This document shows, piece after piece, positions 37,625-48,353 of a stretch of DNA of 64,000 nt. The DNA is from Pseudoalteromonas sp. EB27 (GTDB lineage: Bacteria > Pseudomonadota > Gammaproteobacteria > Enterobacterales > Alteromonadaceae): NCBI RefSeq assembly GCF_001974875.1, contig NZ_MTQD01000001.1, positions 62,001-126,000 on the forward strand, given 5' to 3'. The notes under the pieces were generated by a model. That model was not told where the DNA came from, did not search any database, and was given only the letters and a program-made list of their open reading frames with translations. The first letter of the stretch is position 1. Each line of letters starts with the position of its first letter. The translations under genes were made by a program, and so were the position numbers.

Positions 37625-37657
37625 AAAAGGAGGTAGCTAAAGCCACCTCCTTTTTTT
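37625..37657 (-). terminator. Terminator after the sigma-28 flagellin
   Basis: AAAAGGAGGT (37625-37634) pairs with ACCTCCTTTT (37645-37654), with a T-run of T's at 37651-37657 on the plus strand and TTTT on the minus strand after the stem. It ends the flagellin transcript before flaG. Confidence 0.8.
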
Positions 37658-37720
37658 ATAAAACTAATACTGACTTTATGTACTAGCTAGCTAACCATTA
37701 AGCTATTACTTTAACTTTTA

Positions 37721-39229
37721 TTAGCCTAATAAGCTAAGTGCTGTTTGTGGTAACTGATTCGCTTGCGACAAGATTGAAGTCCCTGCTTGTTGCAGAATTT
37801 GGTTTTTCGTCATTTGTGCTGTTTCTGTAGCAAAATCAGTGTCTTGAATACGGCTACGTGATGCTGATACATTTTCTGATATATTTGATAAATTACTAAT
37901 TGTATGGTCAAAACGATTTTGAACCGCACCTAAACTGGCTCGCTGTGAATCGATACTTGCAATAGCATTGTCAATTACTGCAAGTGCATTTTGCGAACCT
38001 TGCTGAGTTGTTATATCAACGTCTTCAACATTCTCAAGAGTACTGACTGTAGCATTTGTATCAGCTGCAAAGGTAGCTTCACCTGTTCCTGTAAATACTT
38101 CTGCAGAATTTAATTGAACTGTTCCACCAACAATAACGGAATCTGACGCTGCTGATAGTGTTACTCCCGTCTCTGTTGACACTGCAGAGGCTGCATCGTA
38201 AGACATACTTCTTACTGTCATTGTAGCCGCAGTGCTTGCGTCACTTTCAGCAAAATTAGTTATATCTATATCTTCGCCTGTATTATTAGATACAGTCAGT
38301 TTGCCATTTTCAACAGTAGCAGTTACACCATGGTCATCCGTTTTTGCATTGATAGCCTCAGCCATCGCTTTTTGGTCGCCTTCAGCAGTTCCCGTGCCAA
38401 CAAAAGAAATAGTTGGTATATCATCAGCATCTTCGATACCGCTACCGTTTAGGTCAAAACTAATTGATTCACCTTCCTTTGCTGCAACACCCATTGATAT
38501 TTCAGCAGCTGAACGAGCCTGTGCTGTTACACCCGTAGAGCTACTGTAACTATTAATAGAATCGGATATTTCTTCAGCAGTTGCCCCAGCCGCAATCGAT
38601 ACTGTAGCCTCTTCTCGACCAGAAATAACATAATCACCAGTAGCTACAGCATTTGCACTTGTTGCGCCGCTAGCTGCTTGCCCTAAGCCGGCAGTAGCGC
38701 CTCTAAGGTTAATTTGGTTTGAACCCACTTTATCTGCAGCAACACTTGAAAGTGACACATTAATTGTTTCGTTAGCGTTAGAACCCACTTGGAATGATTT
38801 CGAACCGAAGTCACCGCTTAACAATTGCTGACCACCGAATGATGTCGTTTCGGCAATACGTGTCATTTCAACTTGTAAAGCTGATACTTCTTTTTGTAGC
38901 GCTTCTCGGTCTTCTGTTGAGTTAGAGCCATTAGCTGATTGCAGTGCAAGTTCACGCATACGTTGTAAAATACTGGTTGACTCATCCATCGCGCCTTCAG
39001 CAGTTTGCGCCATTGAAATACCATTATTAGCATTACTTTGTGCTACTGATAGACCGTCGATTTGAGACGTTAAACGATTCGAAATTTGCAGGCCTGCAGC
39101 ATCATCTTTTGCACTGTTGATACGCATACCTGATGATAGACGCTCCATAGAAGTAGCTAGGTCAGAACCTGATTGAGATAAGTTACGCTGAGCGTTTAGT
39201 GAAGATACATTTGTATTTACTGAAATCAT
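37721..39229 (-). CDS. Flagellin (sigma-28-dependent copy)
   Basis: 502 aa. The D0/D1 N-terminus begins [34 protein letters not shown], with [20 protein letters not shown], and the C-terminus ends in [19 protein letters not shown] and LSLLG. The large middle (about residues 180-400) is the variable surface-exposed part, rich in Ser/Thr and therefore in possible glycosylation sites. A sigma-28 element precedes it. It is a tandem paralogue of the next flagellin; the first 160 residues are almost identical, the middle differs. Confidence 0.95.
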   Translation of the reverse strand: MISVNTNVSSLNAQRNLSQSGSDLATSMERLSSGMRINSAKDDAAGLQISNRLTSQIDGLSVAQSNANNGISMAQTAEGAMDESTSILQRMRELALQSANGSNSTEDREALQKEVSALQVEMTRIAETTSFGGQQLLSGDFGSKSFQVGSNANETINVSLSSVAADKVGSNQINLRGATAGLGQAASGATSANAVATGDYVISGREEATVSIAAGATAEEISDSINSYSSSTGVTAQARSAAEISMGVAAKEGESISFDLNGSGIEDADDIPTISFVGTGTAEGDQKAMAEAINAKTDDHGVTATVENGKLTVSNNTGEDIDITNFAESDASTAATMTVRSMSYDAASAVSTETGVTLSAASDSVIVGGTVQLNSAEVFTGTGEATFAADTNATVSTLENVEDVDITTQQGSQNALAVIDNAIASIDSQRASLGAVQNRFDHTISNLSNISENVSASRSRIQDTDFATETAQMTKNQILQQAGTSILSQANQLPQTALSLLG

Positions 39230-39318
39230 AATAAAACTCCTGATTACTTTCGTAATATTGCTGTTTAAGTTTAACCAAGAGCTGTCACAAATGTATGCTC
39301 AGCTCCTTACTGATTAAG

Positions 39319-39345
39319 TTAACGGCAGGAGGTTTATTATCTTTA
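39319..39345 (-). promoter_or_regulatory. Sigma-28 promoter for the second flagellin
   Basis: On the minus strand TAAA (39342-39345) is followed after exactly 15 bases by GCCGTTAA (39319-39326), one base off the GCCGATAA consensus. It lies about 90 bases upstream of the flagellin ATG. Confidence 0.75.
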
Positions 39346-39455
39346 GAAATATTTTAGAAATAAATTGAATTATTTAAAATAAAAAAGTTAACACTTTGTT
39401 TTATAATAAAAATAACCACGAACTAATAGGTATTAATTTGCTAATATCAAATAAC

Positions 39456-39485
39456 AAAAACGCACTTCAAAAAAAGTGCGTTTTT
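39456..39485 (-). terminator. Terminator after the sigma-54 flagellin
   Basis: AAAAACGCACTT (39456-39467) pairs with AAGTGCGTTTTT (39474-39485), with T-runs on both strands. It follows the first flagellin stop by about 28 bases and separates the two flagellin units. Confidence 0.85.
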
Positions 39486-39512
39486 ATATTCAATTATATC
39501 TGGAATCAATAA

Positions 39513-40988
39513 TTAACCGCCTAATAGACTAATTGCGGCTTGAGGTACTTGATTCGCTTGCGATAGTATTGAAGTACCCGCTTGTTGCAAAATTTGGTTT
39601 TTCGTCATTTCTGCAGTTTCTGTTGCAAAATCGGTATCTTGGATACGACTACGTGATGACGAGACATTTTCCGATATATTCGCCAAGTTATTAATTGTGT
39701 GCTCGAATCTATTTTGCACGGCACCTAAACTCGCACGTTGCGAATCTATATTCGCAATTGCATTATCAATTACTGATAATGCATCTTGAGAACCTTTTTG
39801 GCTTGTGACATTAATATCTTCTACATTCACAAGAGTACTAACTTCTGCTGTAATCGCCGTAGCTAATGTATTCACAGAACCTTGTGCGCTAAATACTTCA
39901 GCAGAATTTAACTGTACAGTGCCTGATACAAGCAAATCAGTTGAAGCTGCAGAAAATGCAATTGGTGTATCATTAGTATTACCATCGTAAGATACGCCTG
40001 TTAATGACATGACCGTCAAAGTAGTGGCATTACTTTCTGCAAAATTAGTCAACCCTAAGTTCGCACCTGTATTATTAGATATACTAAGTTCACCATTTTC
40101 TAATGTTGCAGTTACACCATGTTCATCCGTTTTAGAATTAATAGCTTCTGCCATTGCTTGTTTGTCACCGGCAATTGTACCGGTTCCTACAAAAGAAACT
40201 TTTTCATTATTTAAGTCAAAGCTAATAGATTCGCCATCATCCGCACCAGTAGTAATGCTGACTTCAGCTTCAGCACGTGCCTGAGCAGTTACACCTGTTG
40301 CATTGCTGTAGCTATTTATTGAGTCTGAAATTTCTTCTGCAGTGGCTTTAGCTGCAATACTTACAGTTGCATCTTCACGGCCAGATATTGTATATGTCCC
40401 ATTACCAACTCCACTACTTGTACCTGCAATAGCTTCACCAAGCCCTACAGTGTCGCCTTGTAGGTTCACTTGATTAGTTCCAATTTTATCAGCCGCGACG
40501 CTGGAGAGTGAAACATTAATTGTTTCATTAGCATTAGCGCCAACCTGAAATGCCTTACTACCATAGTCACCATTTAATAATTGCTGGCCACCGAACGATG
40601 TAGTTTCAGCAATACGAGTTAACTCCACTTGCAGTGCTGATACTTCTTTTTGTAAAGCTTCACGATCTTCAGTTGAGTTTGAACCGTTTGCTGACTGCAG
40701 TGCCAGCTCTCGCATACGTTGAAGTATGCTTGTTGATTCATCCATAGCCCCTTCAGCAGTTTGTGCCATTGAAATACCATCATTAGCATTTCGTTGCGCT
40801 ACAGCTAAACCATTAATTTGCGAGGTTAACCTGTTTGAAATTTGTAGACCAGCGGCATCATCTTTTGCACTATTAATACGCATACCTGATGATAAACGCT
40901 CCATTGAAGTCGCTAAGCCTTCGCCAGATTTAGTTAAGTTACGTTGTGCGTTAAGCGACGACACATTAGTATTTACTGATAAAGCCAT
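39513..40988 (-). CDS. Flagellin (sigma-54-dependent copy, likely main filament subunit)
   Basis: 491 aa. D0/D1 N-terminus [36 protein letters not shown]-terminal helices ending [18 protein letters not shown], and a variable, Ser/Thr-rich middle. Its promoter is of sigma-54 type, unlike the neighbour flagellin. This is the pattern of Vibrio flaA, whose product is essential for the filament while the others are accessory. That it is the main subunit is inference. Confidence 0.95.
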   Translation of the reverse strand: MALSVNTNVSSLNAQRNLTKSGEGLATSMERLSSGMRINSAKDDAAGLQISNRLTSQINGLAVAQRNANDGISMAQTAEGAMDESTSILQRMRELALQSANGSNSTEDREALQKEVSALQVELTRIAETTSFGGQQLLNGDYGSKAFQVGANANETINVSLSSVAADKIGTNQVNLQGDTVGLGEAIAGTSSGVGNGTYTISGREDATVSIAAKATAEEISDSINSYSNATGVTAQARAEAEVSITTGADDGESISFDLNNEKVSFVGTGTIAGDKQAMAEAINSKTDEHGVTATLENGELSISNNTGANLGLTNFAESNATTLTVMSLTGVSYDGNTNDTPIAFSAASTDLLVSGTVQLNSAEVFSAQGSVNTLATAITAEVSTLVNVEDINVTSQKGSQDALSVIDNAIANIDSQRASLGAVQNRFEHTINNLANISENVSSSRSRIQDTDFATETAEMTKNQILQQAGTSILSQANQVPQAAISLLGG

Positions 40989-41073
40989 TTTACCATCTCC
41001 TAGGTTTAAACAGAGTGTGGTTCAACACGATTTAACAGGAACCACTGTTCGATAATTTCTTACAATAAGAAAA

Positions 41074-41088
41074 GCATTTACTGTGCCA
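41074..41088 (-). promoter_or_regulatory. Sigma-54 promoter for the first flagellin
   Basis: The minus-strand core TGGCACAGTAAATGC has an exact TGGCAC and correct spacing to GC. It is about 85 bases upstream of the flagellin ATG. Confidence 0.8.
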
Positions 41089-41188
41089 ACTTTAATTTAT
41101 TTTTAAGTGGTTGTTTTTACTTGTAAATCAATGTTTTTTTTAAATTGTAAATAAAGAGTGAAGTTGTTTAGAAAGGAGTGACAATTTT

Positions 41189-41254
41189 TTGCCGCGATTT
41201 TGTAGCCAACTTTTGCCGCAAAGTATTGCCGCTTTAAAGTGGGTAAAGCGGCAA
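41189..41254. repeat. Cluster of TTGCCGC heptamers, candidate enhancer
   Basis: TTGCCGC occurs at 41189, 41213 and 41226, and its complement GCGGCAA at 41248-41254. The last direct copy and the complement are part of an 11-bp hairpin (TTGCCGCTTTA 41226-41236, TAAAGCGGCAA 41244-41254). The block lies roughly 100-170 bases upstream of the flagellin sigma-54 promoter, where an activator such as FlrC could bind. The hairpin may also help end flgL transcription. Confidence 0.5.
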
Positions 41255-41287
41255 AGTATTTCTACTTATAATCTGCTTATAACTTGC

Positions 41288-42541
41288 TTATAAGTAATCG
41301 AATAACGAAAGGTTAGTTAAACGGCCAAAAGTGGCTTGCGATGCTTGCAGTGCCGTTTCTTGTTTAGTTAGTTCGCTAATAGCTTCTGCCATATCAACTT
41401 CAACTAAGTTAGAGCGATTACTTTTATTTTGAATATCGAGTGCTAAGTTTGAATCGCTTACTCTTTCAAGTGCGTTCATACGCCCACCTAAACTTGCTTG
41501 GGTAAACACAACTTGCTCACTGGCGTTTTGTAATTGCACTAAGCCATCAGCAAGTACTTGCTGAAAGTCATCACCCTCAAGTGTGCCGTCATTTAAACCT
41601 GTAATAAGCGATTGCAACGTATTAAGTACGTTTTCTTTGCCTGGTTTTTCAAGGCTAAAATCGAGTTGACCTGGTGCTGTGCCTTCAAATTCAATTTTCA
41701 TACCTGCAAAATCGATAGACTCATCAGTAACTTCACCTGTTACTGCGGGGGTTAATGCTGCGCCGTCTCGGTATATTTCGTATGTTTGTGGATCTGTTGC
41801 TGTAGCGCCTGCGCTTACTAATACACTATATGTATTTGCAGTTGCTAGAGCTGTTGGGTCTGCGTTGTAATTTGCTTGATGAAACTTGTCAAACTCAGCT
41901 TGGCCGTCAACATATACACTTGCCGCTGTAATAGAGCCTGAAACACTTGCCGTGTTAGATTCTACATTTAATCGCGCGTTAGTTTTTTCAAACGTATCAA
42001 AGCCGTTATCACTTGCCTTAATTGATACACCTTCAGCTATAGTTATTTGGTGCTGGCCTTGGTCGCCATTATAAGTGTACTCACCCGCTGCAGAATCAAA
42101 CTGATATGGCTGCGTGCTGTCTTGGTACCCTGAAAATATAAATTTCCCGTCTTCTGATCGGGTGTTCATTAAGTTAGCTAGCGTTTGTTGAATGCCGCTA
42201 AGCTCAGATGCAAACGTCTTTAAATCGTCTTTAGTATAAACACCATTACCTGCTTGAATAGTGAGTTCTTGCGCTTGTTGAATATTACTATTTATGCTTT
42301 GTAATACGCTTTCTTCTGTTTCTAGGCGGCCATTTAGCTGATCGATATTTTTAGTGTACTGCTCATTAGTTTGTATTTTATTTGAATACAGCATAGCTTG
42401 CGAAATAGCAGCTGGCGCTTCTGAGGTGGTTAAATACTTTTCACCTGTTGTTACTCGCTCTTGAGCATTTGCAACACCTTGTTGGTTGTCGAGTATTTTA
42501 TTTATGTTGTTTTGGTACATTAAATTATTTGATAAACGCAT
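41288..42541 (-). CDS. flgL: Flagellar hook-filament junction protein FlgL
   Basis: FlgL (HAP3) joins hook-associated FlgK to the filament. 417 aa. Start MRLSNNLMYQNNINKILDNQQGVANAQERVTTGEKY is flagellin-like, as in all FlgL. The end is SQATFGRLTNLSLFDYL. It is last in the flgJKL unit, 2 bases after flgK. Confidence 0.95.
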   Translation of the reverse strand: MRLSNNLMYQNNINKILDNQQGVANAQERVTTGEKYLTTSEAPAAISQAMLYSNKIQTNEQYTKNIDQLNGRLETEESVLQSINSNIQQAQELTIQAGNGVYTKDDLKTFASELSGIQQTLANLMNTRSEDGKFIFSGYQDSTQPYQFDSAAGEYTYNGDQGQHQITIAEGVSIKASDNGFDTFEKTNARLNVESNTASVSGSITAASVYVDGQAEFDKFHQANYNADPTALATANTYSVLVSAGATATDPQTYEIYRDGAALTPAVTGEVTDESIDFAGMKIEFEGTAPGQLDFSLEKPGKENVLNTLQSLITGLNDGTLEGDDFQQVLADGLVQLQNASEQVVFTQASLGGRMNALERVSDSNLALDIQNKSNRSNLVEVDMAEAISELTKQETALQASQATFGRLTNLSLFDYL

Positions 42542-42543
42542 AA

Positions 42544-44547
42544 TTACCTCGCCGCATTTAATAAGGTGTCAAAAATTTCTTGAGCTGCTGCTAAAACTTG
42601 AGCTGATGCTGAATATGATTGTTGAAAACGCAGTAAATTTGCGGCCTCTTCATCTAGGTTTACTCCAGATAACGACTCGTACCATGCCTCAGATTGCTGT
42701 GCTAGAGCGTCAAATGCAGCCCCACTTGTAATTGCTTGGCCAGTTATAACACCTATATCACTCACTAATCCTGAATAAGCTTGGTTGAACGTTTTATGGT
42801 TGTCGGCCGTTGCTGTTGTTTCTACGTTTAAGCGTACTAACTCGCCATTTTGTAAATCAGCTAATTTTAAACCATTACGGTTATCATCAAAGCCGCCTTC
42901 GTTAAACTCAAGTGTAAAGGTATCGCCTGTTGCTGGTGTACCTTCTATATCAAAATCGTATCCGTAGGTATCAAATGGAGCACCCGCTTGCGATAACATT
43001 CCTTTTGCAGGAGGCGTAATAGTAAAAGTATTCGTTCCGCTATTATCCGTAATTTGATATTCGTTAGCATTACCTGTTTTAACAAGCGTTATTTCGCCAT
43101 TCGTTAAGCTTGGTGTTGAAGTAAATCCACCGGAGGTAACACTTGTTACTTCTCCCGCTGAAATAGTAGCGGTGCCTATATTATTTAAATCGTTAGCAGT
43201 ACGGATTGGCGATGCTAGTGCTAAATCTTCTGCGCGCCCTGTTGCAAGTGTAATACTTGAAGCGGCATCTGAATTAAGCTTTATTTGAAACTGATCGCCC
43301 TCAACACCTGCCCCAGATACATTTACTTGAAGACCAAATGATTCGCCTGAGGTAATAGTCGATGAATCAATAACACCTGTTGATATATCAGCAAGTGAAG
43401 GCTGCCCCAGCGGATCGCCTTTGTTATCTATAGGCTGAATACTTACTTCGTTGGCATTGCCTGTATAGGTAATAATAAAGTCACTAGCAGGAAGTTCACT
43501 GCCTTTACCTGGCTCTACCGTAGCAGTCATACCGGCAGTACCCGTGTTAGTTTGATACGCATAAGCGCCAACGGTAGGAATATTAAAAATATTACCACCT
43601 AGCTGACCTGTTGCATCCATACCCAATTTGTTTTGTTCGTTAAATGCGTCGGCTATCGCTAAGCCCATTTGACCAATTTGGTTTTGCGCAGGGACTAATA
43701 TGTCATCTCTAAAAGCAAGTAAGCCGCCAATTTTTCCTTTAAGCTTACTTACATCAACTTCAAGCGGCACAGCTTTGCCACCATTAACGTCAAGCGTGAA
43801 TTCTTTAAAGTTAGGATCAGGATCTCCTGTCATCGAAAATAAGTTAAATGCGCCATTTTGCATAACAACCGCTTCGCCTGTGCCCATAAAAACGAGTTTT
43901 TCGCCATTTGGACCATCAAGCGTTTCTATGTCTATTAGCTCTGATAAGTCGCGTATTGCTTTATCGCGTTCGTTATAGGTAGAGCTCGCATCTGCGGCAT
44001 TATTAGTGCCATTAACGGCTGCAATATTTTGATTTAGCGTACTAATACTTTGAATGAGTGAGTTTGCTTCATCTGAAAATATTTCGAGCTGCTCGTTCAC
44101 TATACTTTTTTGATCAAGCACGATGCCAGAAAGCCTATCCATTTGATCAATTAAGCTTTGCGCGTCGGTCATTACTAATGAGCGGGCAACGGTAGATGAC
44201 GGCTGATTTAGTGCTTCTTGTACATTATTAAATAAAGAGTTAATACCCGTTGATAGATTATTCGACTCTTCAGAAAAAATAGTATCAACTCGATTAGCCT
44301 CAGTAATAAACTGATCGAAAAACGATTTATTAGAGGTGTCACGATTTAGCTGTGACTGAGCAAACTCGTTTAATAATCGGTATGTTTCGCCTCGCCCTAC
44401 TTGGTTATCAACCATAGTAGTAAACTCTGTACGCTCGCGCACATAGCCTTCGGTATTGACATTGGCGATATTTTTACTTGTCGTTTGCAGTAGCTCCGAG
44501 CTTGCTCTAACCCCAGAACTGGCAATGTTTAATAAATTAAACGACAT
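42544..44547 (-). CDS. flgK: Flagellar hook-associated protein FlgK
   Basis: FlgK (HAP1) caps the hook and starts the filament junction. 667 aa. The N-terminal rod motif is NIASSGVRASSELLQTTSKNIANVNTEGYVRERTEF and the C-terminal domain has SGVNLDEEAANLLRFQQSYSASAQVLAAAQEIFDTLLNA. One base after flgJ. Confidence 0.95.
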   Translation of the reverse strand: MSFNLLNIASSGVRASSELLQTTSKNIANVNTEGYVRERTEFTTMVDNQVGRGETYRLLNEFAQSQLNRDTSNKSFFDQFITEANRVDTIFSEESNNLSTGINSLFNNVQEALNQPSSTVARSLVMTDAQSLIDQMDRLSGIVLDQKSIVNEQLEIFSDEANSLIQSISTLNQNIAAVNGTNNAADASSTYNERDKAIRDLSELIDIETLDGPNGEKLVFMGTGEAVVMQNGAFNLFSMTGDPDPNFKEFTLDVNGGKAVPLEVDVSKLKGKIGGLLAFRDDILVPAQNQIGQMGLAIADAFNEQNKLGMDATGQLGGNIFNIPTVGAYAYQTNTGTAGMTATVEPGKGSELPASDFIITYTGNANEVSIQPIDNKGDPLGQPSLADISTGVIDSSTITSGESFGLQVNVSGAGVEGDQFQIKLNSDAASSITLATGRAEDLALASPIRTANDLNNIGTATISAGEVTSVTSGGFTSTPSLTNGEITLVKTGNANEYQITDNSGTNTFTITPPAKGMLSQAGAPFDTYGYDFDIEGTPATGDTFTLEFNEGGFDDNRNGLKLADLQNGELVRLNVETTATADNHKTFNQAYSGLVSDIGVITGQAITSGAAFDALAQQSEAWYESLSGVNLDEEAANLLRFQQSYSASAQVLAAAQEIFDTLLNAAR

Positions 44548-44548
44548 G

Positions 44549-45565
44549 TTACTCTACTCCTTGGCGGATCACGTTTGCCGCAATGTCTTTTAGCTGACTG
44601 CTATTGAGCACTTTTTTTATTTTGCTGGCATAATTTGGATCGGTTGCATAACCTGCTTTTTGTAATGAATCTAAAAAGTCATTTGGTTTTGCTGTATTTT
44701 GTAATGCTTCTTTGTAGCGTGGGTTTTGCGTTAAAAAATCAACGAAGTCGTTCACGCTATCTTTAATTGAATCGTAGGATCTAAAGCTGGCTTGTTTTTT
44801 AACGGGTGTACCTTGCTCAAACTCAAGCGTTACTTTGCTTGCTTTATCGCCTTCCCAGCTTTTATCTGACTTAATATTAAATAAGTTGTTTGAGCTGCCA
44901 CCGTCACTTTTATTAATAATGTGTTTACCCCAACCGGTTTCAAGTGCCGCTTGTGCAACCATTACCGCAGGATTTAAACCAATTTTTTGCGCTGCAGTTT
45001 TAGCGTGTTCCCACACTGAACTTACAAACTCTTCTGCATTTTTAAATGTTGGGCTATCGGTTTTAGACTCTGCCGTATCGACTTTAGGCTCAGCAATATC
45101 GACTTTAGTGTTATTAACGATAAGATCGGATTGCTTATTTTTTTGCTCATGAGGAAGAGCAGATCCCACTTGTGTATCGCTAAAAATATCGTTGGTTGTT
45201 CTAAGCACCGAGCCTGGCATAAAGTTTTTAGACTCAGGCGATAACTGCTGAACAATTAAATCGGCAAGGCCTAACGAGCCATTTGAAGAAAGCTCTGTTG
45301 AAAGTTGCTGGTCGTGCATTTCTTCAAAAAACTTTACGCCACTTGAATTAAATGGACTGTCTTTGTCTTCAAATGCTTCGTTAGCTTTGCGCATTCCTTT
45401 GAGCAGCATTTGCGTAAAAATAGCTTCAAATTGTGCGGCCGCTTTTTTGAGCGCAGCTTTGGAAGCATCAGTTGATGCATCGCCACTGGTTAAGGCTTCT
45501 TTACGAAGTGAATCTAAGTTGCCTAAATCAAAAAAGTTTTGTTTATCGAGGTGATTAGTTTCCAT
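44549..45565 (-). CDS. flgJ: Flagellar rod-assembly protein / muramidase FlgJ
   Basis: FlgJ caps the rod and cuts peptidoglycan for the rod to pass. 338 aa in two parts: an N-terminal rod-binding domain (about 40-100, AAAQFEAIFTQMLLKGMRKANEAF) and a C-terminal glucosaminidase domain (about 185-330) with MVAQAALETGWGKHI holding the catalytic Glu. It has its own sigma-54 element and is separated from flgI by a terminator, so it heads a flgJKL unit. Confidence 0.95.
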   Translation of the reverse strand: METNHLDKQNFFDLGNLDSLRKEALTSGDASTDASKAALKKAAAQFEAIFTQMLLKGMRKANEAFEDKDSPFNSSGVKFFEEMHDQQLSTELSSNGSLGLADLIVQQLSPESKNFMPGSVLRTTNDIFSDTQVGSALPHEQKNKQSDLIVNNTKVDIAEPKVDTAESKTDSPTFKNAEEFVSSVWEHAKTAAQKIGLNPAVMVAQAALETGWGKHIINKSDGGSSNNLFNIKSDKSWEGDKASKVTLEFEQGTPVKKQASFRSYDSIKDSVNDFVDFLTQNPRYKEALQNTAKPNDFLDSLQKAGYATDPNYASKIKKVLNSSQLKDIAANVIRQGVE

Positions 45566-45603
45566 CGGCTTTTTGACACAAAATGAATAATGCAGTTAAA
45601 AAT

Positions 45604-45618
45604 GCAAAAATTGAGCCA
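45604..45618 (-). promoter_or_regulatory. Sigma-54 promoter for flgJKL
   Basis: Minus-strand core TGGCTCAATTTTTGC, correct GG/GC spacing. It is about 40 bases upstream of the flgJ ATG. Confidence 0.7.
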
Positions 45619-45670
45619 CTACCGATAAAACGAGGGAGATAAAAATAATAAACTTAAGTTGCTGTAAATA

Positions 45671-45706
45671 AAAAGCCCTATATCTTGTTTCAAAAATATA
45701 GGGCTT
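45671..45706 (-). terminator. Terminator after flgI
   Basis: On the minus strand AAGCCCTATAT pairs with ATATAGGGCTT (plus-strand coordinates 45673-45683 and 45696-45706), followed by TTTATTT. It lies about 30 bases after the flgI stop. Confidence 0.8.
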
Positions 45707-45737
45707 AAGTAATACGTTATTTATTGGCTTGAGTTAT

Positions 45738-46832
45738 TTATATAACAACTAACTGTCCGTTAATTGCGCCGGCTTCTTTTAGTGCTTCTAAAATAGCCAT
45801 TAGATCACCAGGCGCTGCGCCTACTTCGTTAATTGCGCGAACTAAATCGTCAAGGCTTACACCTGGATTAAATACAAAGGCGCGCGAGTCATCTTGATTT
45901 ACATCAATAATGCTCTGCTGCGTGACAACAGTATCACCGTTTGCTAGCGGGTTTGGTTGTGACACGTTTTGTTGTTCTGCAATTGTTACTGTTAAGCCAC
46001 CGTGAGTTATAGCGGCAGGCTGAAGCTTAACGTTTTTACCAATGACAATTGTACCAGTGCGCGAGTTAACTATAATTTTAGCGGCCATATCAGCTGGCTT
46101 AAATTCTAAGTTTTCGAGTGTCGATAAGTACGATACACGTTGGGATGCATCGCGTGGAGCTATAACACGAATAGAAACAGAATCAATTGCCTGTGCGCTA
46201 TTTGGGCCAACTAAGTCATTAATTGTTTTTTCTAGGCGTTTTGCCGTTGTAAAGTCTGGGCGGTTTAAATTAAAAGTAATGTAATCGCCTTGCATAAATG
46301 GGCTTTCCACGGCGCGCTCAACTGTAGCGCCATTTGGTATACGACCAACTGTAGGGGTGTTAATTACAACTCTACTACCATCAAGGCCTTGTGCGCCTAA
46401 GCCACCGACAATTAAACTACCTTGTGCAATTGCGTACACGTTACCGTCTACACCTTTTAAAAAAGTTTGTAGTAAAGTACCGCCACGTAAGCTGCCTGCA
46501 CTACCAATAGAAGAAACCGTAATATCGATTGCTTGCCCAGGCTTTCTAAATGCAGGTAGTTCTGCATGCACCGCCACAGCGGCAACATTTTTAATTTTAG
46601 GACTTTGAGTTGAAGGTAGCGTAATACCAAAGCTGTTCAACATGCCTCTAAAACTTTGTTGTGTATATGAGTTTTGCTCGCCAGTGCCCGGTAAACCAAC
46701 CACTAAGCCATAACCAACTAGCTGGTTAGAGCGTACGCCTTCAACCATAGACACATCTTTTATGCGCTCAGCACTGGCAGTAAAATGCCAACCTAATAAC
46801 ACAACTAAACATAAAGCTTTAAAGCTATTCAT
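45738..46832 (-). CDS. flgI: Flagellar P-ring protein FlgI
   Basis: FlgI makes the periplasmic P ring around the rod. 364 aa with a signal peptide ([21 protein letters not shown], cut near residue 21) and the family start [17 protein letters not shown] and [12 protein letters not shown]. The end [17 protein letters not shown] is typical. 11 bases after flgH. Confidence 0.96.
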   Translation of the reverse strand: MNSFKALCLVVLLGWHFTASAERIKDVSMVEGVRSNQLVGYGLVVGLPGTGEQNSYTQQSFRGMLNSFGITLPSTQSPKIKNVAAVAVHAELPAFRKPGQAIDITVSSIGSAGSLRGGTLLQTFLKGVDGNVYAIAQGSLIVGGLGAQGLDGSRVVINTPTVGRIPNGATVERAVESPFMQGDYITFNLNRPDFTTAKRLEKTINDLVGPNSAQAIDSVSIRVIAPRDASQRVSYLSTLENLEFKPADMAAKIIVNSRTGTIVIGKNVKLQPAAITHGGLTVTIAEQQNVSQPNPLANGDTVVTQQSIIDVNQDDSRAFVFNPGVSLDDLVRAINEVGAAPGDLMAILEALKEAGAINGQLVVI

Positions 46833-46843
46833 GTTGTTACCCT

Positions 46844-47527
46844 CTAAAATGGAAACAGCGAACTGCTAAAGAAACGTGTAAGCCAACCAGGACTTTGCGC
46901 TTCTTGCGTTTGCCCTTTACCTGAGTATTGAATACGTGCATTAGCAATACGGTTTGATTCCACCGTATTATCGGCACTTACGTCTTGAGGGCGTACGAGC
47001 CCTTCTAAACGAATAAACTCTTCGCCGGTATTAAGCGTTAGCCATTTTTCACCGCGTATAACTAAATTACCGTTAGGTAAAACGCGCATTACATTAACCG
47101 AAATATCGCCCACTAAGCTGTTTGACTGGTTTGACTTTGAATCGCCTGTAAACGACGAATCGCTGCCAATACCAAACTGAATGCTATCGCCACCTATATT
47201 GACAGGTAGGCCACCTAATCCAATAACGGGGTCTAAGCTTGCCTCAGTTTCTTTGTCTGTTTCTGTTTTGGCAGCTTTTGTTGCTTGAGTAGACTCTTGC
47301 AACTTAACCGTGATTATATCGCCAGTACGTAGCGCTTTTTTATCAGAATATAAGTCGTTTGATGTATGAGTATTAAACAATGAACCTGTGGCTACCAGCG
47401 GCTCTAAAATAGGCTCGGGGTACATAGGAGCGTAGTAAGGGTCGTCCTGCACTACTTCACTATTTTGCGTAGACATACAGCCACTTAAAAATAATGTGCC
47501 CGCTGCAAATAAAATAATATTACGCAT
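46844..47527 (-). CDS. flgH: Flagellar L-ring lipoprotein FlgH
   Basis: FlgH forms the outer-membrane L ring. 227 aa with a lipoprotein signal [17 protein letters not shown] (lipobox LSGC, lipidated Cys at 17). Family blocks include [19 protein letters not shown] and [19 protein letters not shown]. 16 bases after flgG. Confidence 0.96.
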   Translation of the reverse strand: MRNIILFAAGTLFLSGCMSTQNSEVVQDDPYYAPMYPEPILEPLVATGSLFNTHTSNDLYSDKKALRTGDIITVKLQESTQATKAAKTETDKETEASLDPVIGLGGLPVNIGGDSIQFGIGSDSSFTGDSKSNQSNSLVGDISVNVMRVLPNGNLVIRGEKWLTLNTGEEFIRLEGLVRPQDVSADNTVESNRIANARIQYSGKGQTQEAQSPGWLTRFFSSSLFPF

Positions 47528-47543
47528 AATTCCCCCTACTCTA

Positions 47544-48332
47544 TTAAAGCTGTTGATTGATGTAACTCATCATTTCGTCAACGGCCGAAATTACTTTTGA
47601 GTTCATTTCGTAAATACGCTGAGTTTCAATTAGATTTACTAGCTCTTCAGTTACATTTACGTTTGAAGTTTCAAGTGAGCCTTGAATAATGCTCCCTAAC
47701 CCTTCAACACCTGGGTTACCTTGTACCGGTGCACCACTTACAGCGGTTTCGGTATAAAGGTTTTGACCAATTGGCTCAAGGCCTGATGGATTAATAAAGT
47801 CACTAATTGTTAGCTGACCAATTACAACGTTATCGGCTTGACCTGCGACACGTACAGATACTTCGCCGTCTTGCGAAACTGTAATTGATTGCGCGTCATC
47901 AGGTACATTCATTTCTGGCTGAATAACGTAACCAGCGCCCGATGTTACAATTCGTCCATCGCCATCAGTAGTAAACTGACCATTGCGCGAGTAAGCAATA
48001 TTGCCATCTGGTTGCAGTACTTCAAAAAAGCCTTCGCCAGAAATCATCCAATCTAGTGAGTTTTCGGTGGTCAACATGTTGCCTTGCGTAAACTCTTTTT
48101 GGTTAGCTACAACTTTAGCACCCGCACCTAACATTAAACCCGACGGCATTTCGGTATCTTGCGATGAACGACCACCTGGTTGATTAATATTTTGATAAAG
48201 TAAATCTTCAAATATAGCGCGGCTTTTTTTGTAACCTACGGTACTCGCATTCGCTAAGTTATTTGAAATAACCGATATATCGGTTTGTTGAGCGTCTAGC
48301 CCAGTTTTACTGATCCACAATGCTGGATTCAT
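47544..48332 (-). CDS. flgG: Distal rod protein FlgG
   Basis: FlgG builds the distal rod. 262 aa, with the N-terminal MNPALWISKTGLDAQQTDISVISNNLANASTVGYKKSRA and C-terminal QGSLETSNVNVTEELVNLIETQRIYEMNSK, the standard rod/hook motifs. 21 bases after flgF. Confidence 0.96.
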   Translation of the reverse strand: MNPALWISKTGLDAQQTDISVISNNLANASTVGYKKSRAIFEDLLYQNINQPGGRSSQDTEMPSGLMLGAGAKVVANQKEFTQGNMLTTENSLDWMISGEGFFEVLQPDGNIAYSRNGQFTTDGDGRIVTSGAGYVIQPEMNVPDDAQSITVSQDGEVSVRVAGQADNVVIGQLTISDFINPSGLEPIGQNLYTETAVSGAPVQGNPGVEGLGSIIQGSLETSNVNVTEELVNLIETQRIYEMNSKVISAVDEMMSYINQQL

Positions 48333-48353
48333 AATCGTGTCCTCACTTTAAAG

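Noticed and set aside
45566..45600. GCCGAT near the flgJ start as a sigma-28 promoter
   Set aside because: It overlaps the start codon and no TAAA lies 15 bases upstream; a sigma-54 element at 45604-45618 is better placed.
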